Shown here in pieces: positions 58,943 to 64,000 of a stretch of DNA of 64,000 nt. The position numbers and the translations under genes were made by a program. The notes below the pieces were generated by a model that had not been told where the DNA came from, did not search any database, and was given only the letters and a program-made list of their open reading frames with translations. How positions within the stretch are numbered: position 1 is the stretch's first letter; each line of letters opens with the position of its first letter. The DNA is taken from contig NZ_CAJHCR010000015.1 in assembly GCF_904848585.1 (NCBI RefSeq), positions 62,001 through 126,000 of the forward strand, given 5' to 3'. This DNA is from Paraburkholderia kirstenboschensis. GTDB lineage: Bacteria; Pseudomonadota; Gammaproteobacteria; Burkholderiales; Burkholderiaceae.

Positions 58943-61145
58943 TCAATCGGCGCGCAGCACGATCGTCGCCAGCGGCGGCAGGGTCAGGGGGGCGGAATGC
59001 GGCCAGCCGTGGCTCGAGATCGCCTCGGTATGAATCACACCGCCGTTGCCCATATTCGAGCCGCCGTACACGCCTGCGTCGGTATTGAGCACTTCCGACC
59101 AGCGTCCTTCGCGCGGCATGCCGACGCGATAGCCGACGCGCGGCACCGGCGTCATGTTGCACACCACGACGAGTTCGCGGCCCGCGCCGTCCGTGCGGCG
59201 ATACGCGAATACGCTGTTGGCGCTGTCGTCGCCGACCAGCCAGTCGAAGCCGCCGGGCTCGCTGTCGAGCAGATGCAGCGCCGGCTCCTGGTTGTACAAA
59301 CGGTTCAGGTCGCGCACCAGCAATTGCACGCCATGGTGATGAGGGTCGTCGAGCAGATGCCAGTGCGGTGACGTGTCGTGATCGAACTCCGCGATCTGGC
59401 CGAACTCGCAGCCCATAAAAAGCAGCTTCTTGCCGGGATGCGTCCACATGAAGCCGAAGTACGCGCGCAGATTGGCAAACTTCTGCCACATATCGCCGGG
59501 CATCTTGCCGAGCAACGAGCCTTTGCCGTGCACCACTTCATCGTGCGAAAGCGGCAGCACGAAGCGCTCGGAGTACGCATAGACCATGCCGAACGTCATG
59601 TTGTGATGGTGGTACTGCCGATAGACCGGATTTTCCTGCATGTAGTGCAGCGTGTCGTGCATCCAGCCCATGTTCCACTTGAAGTGGAAACCCAGGCCGC
59701 CGTCCTCGACGCGCGCCGTCACGCCCGGCCACGCGGTCGATTCTTCGGCGATGGTGATCGCGCCGGGCACGCCTGGCACGTAACCCACCTCATGATTCAG
59801 GCGCTTCAGGAACGCGATCGATTCGAGGTTCTCGCGCCCGCCGTAAATATTCGGCACCCACTCGTCGGCTGCGCGCGAATAGTCGCGGTACAGCATCGAC
59901 GCAACGGCGTCCACGCGCAAGCCGTCCACGTGATAGCGCTTAAGCCAGGCGAGGCCCGAGGCCACCAGGAACGCGCTCACCTCGTTGCGACCGAGGTTGT
60001 AAATCATCGTGTTCCAGTCCTGGTGATAGCCCTCGCGCGGGTCGGCATGCTCGTAGAGCGGCGTGCCGTCGAACTGGACGAGGCCATGCGCGTCGTTCGG
60101 GAAATGCGCGGGCACCCAGTCGAGAATCACGCCGAGTCCGGCCTCGTGCGCCTTGTTGACGAAGGCGGCGAACTGCTCCGGTTTGCCAAAGCGCGCGGAC
60201 GGCGCGAACTGTCCAAGCGGCTGATAGCCCCACGATCCGCCGAACGGATGTTCCGCGACCGGCATGAACTCGACGTGCGTGAAGCCCATGGTCTTCACAT
60301 AGGGAATCAGACGCTCGGCGAGTTCTTCCCAATTGAGGCCGCGCTGACCTTCTTCGGCGATGCGCAACCACGACTCCGCATGCACCTCGTAGATCGAAAT
60401 CGGCGAGCGCGGCGTCTGCTTTTCGCCGCGCGACTGGATCCATTCGTGATCGCTCCACGGAAACTGCTCGATCTCGTCGACATGTGCGACGACCGACGCC
60501 GTACCTGGCGGCTTCTCGGTCTGCATTGCGCAAGGGTCGGCCTTTAGCGGCAGCGGATGGCCGTCGCGTGAGAGCAACTCGTATTTGTAGCGCGTGCCCG
60601 GCCCGACTCGCGGCACGAACAATTCCCACACGCCCGCCTGATGACGCAGGCGCATCGGATGACGCCGGCCGTCCCACGCGTTGAAGTCGCCCACCACCGA
60701 GACGCGCCGCGCGTTCGGCGCCCATACGGCAAAGCGCACGCCGGGCACGCCGTCCACTTCCATTGGACGCGAGCCGAGGCATTCGAGCACGGCATAAGGA
60801 TCGCCGCCCGCGAGACGCCCGAGCGGTTCGTCGCCGAGAACGGGGCCGAACGAATACGTGTCCTCGATTTCCTGCTCCGTGCCATGCCAGTCGATGCGCA
60901 GGCGATATGGCACCGCCGCGCTCACGCGGCCTGCGAAAAGGCCCGGACGCAACTGCTGAAGTTCGCCGAGCAACGAGCCGTCGGCGCGCGAAATCACGCT
61001 GACGTGCGTCGCATTGGGCAACAGCGCGCGCACCACCGGACCGACGTCCGTCTGATGCAGGCCGAGCTGCGAGAAAGGATCGGGATGACGCGCTTCGACG
61101 AGCGCGTCCATATCGAGCGGCTGGAGGCCTGCGGCCGGATCGTGT

Positions 61146-61153
<8 letters not shown>
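58943..61153 (-). CDS. glgB: 1,4-alpha-glucan branching enzyme
   Basis: GH13 enzyme that makes the alpha-1,6 branches of glycogen. Length is 736 residues, the long form with two N-terminal beta modules (~25-110 and ~120-220, the second with VRFAVWAPNARRVSVVGDFN). Barrel motifs: HVEFMPVAEHPFGGSWGYQP, VILDWVPAHFPNDAHGL, nucleophile Asp in GLRVDAVASMLYRDYSR, acid Glu in TIAEESTAWPGVT and PLSHDEVVHGKGSLLGKMPG. Its ATG lies eight bases inside the preceding treS-maltokinase frame. It branches the glucan chains that GlgE would extend. Confidence 0.96.
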
Positions 61154-63998
<2,845 letters not shown>

Positions 63999-64000
63999 GT

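Overview
The window looks like chromosomal DNA of a Burkholderia-group betaproteobacterium, most likely Paraburkholderia. The reasons are its high G+C content, its porin family, and the block leuCDB-asd-fimV-truA-trpF-trpB-DNA methylase-trpA-accD-folC-dedD-cvpA-purF-metZ, whose order is characteristic of these genomes. There are no rRNA or tRNA genes, no insertion sequences and no CRISPR array. The identification rests on gene content read by eye, not on a database search.

Layout. (1) Positions 1-3259 hold the tail of a 3-(3-hydroxyphenyl)propionate meta-cleavage cluster: mhpE (cut by the window edge), an mhpT-like transporter and mhpC. (2) Positions 3529-7206 hold a DHA2 efflux pump, a RidA protein, a decayed ClpB-type fragment and a GntR/FadR-type regulator. 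(3) Positions 7336-16594 form a catabolic stretch: lhgO (L-2-hydroxyglutarate oxidase), then porin, RraA-fold aldolase, MFS permease, Ldh_2 dehydrogenase, alpha-ketoglutaric-semialdehyde-type dehydrogenase and a chemoreceptor. The regulator and lhgO share a 15-bp operator-like repeat. The set points to uptake of an organic acid and its conversion to 2-oxoglutarate, but the substrate is not evident. (4) Positions 16802-20240 hold a PAS-GGDEF-EAL protein and a CYTH-CHAD protein. (5) Positions 20858-25832 are a ytcA-mdtN-mdtO-mdtP tripartite efflux operon.

(6) Positions 26555-45758 are a core-metabolism block: leucine synthesis (with an entericidin-like lipoprotein gene between leuC and leuD), asd, fimV, truA, the trpF-trpB-methylase-trpA run with overlapping or closely spaced genes, accD, folC, a SPOR protein, cvpA, purF and metZ. 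Two RNA control regions stand out. One is a probable Thr/Ile-rich leader peptide with alternative hairpins in front of asd. The other is a SAM-II type riboswitch followed by an intrinsic terminator in front of metZ. (7) Positions 45884-49460 carry an AraC regulator, an FKBP isomerase, a histidine-kinase-like protein whose ATP-binding half looks degenerate, and a CNNM/CorC-type membrane protein.

(8) Positions 49518-63998, all on the minus strand, form an alpha-glucan/trehalose operon read in the order treS-maltokinase fusion (cut by the window end), glgB, glgX, treZ, malQ, treY. TreS plus maltokinase can feed maltose 1-phosphate to GlgE (expected just outside the window). GlgB branches the glucan, GlgX and MalQ trim and rearrange it, and TreY plus TreZ release trehalose from it. 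Several genes overlap by 4-8 bp, which suggests translational coupling.
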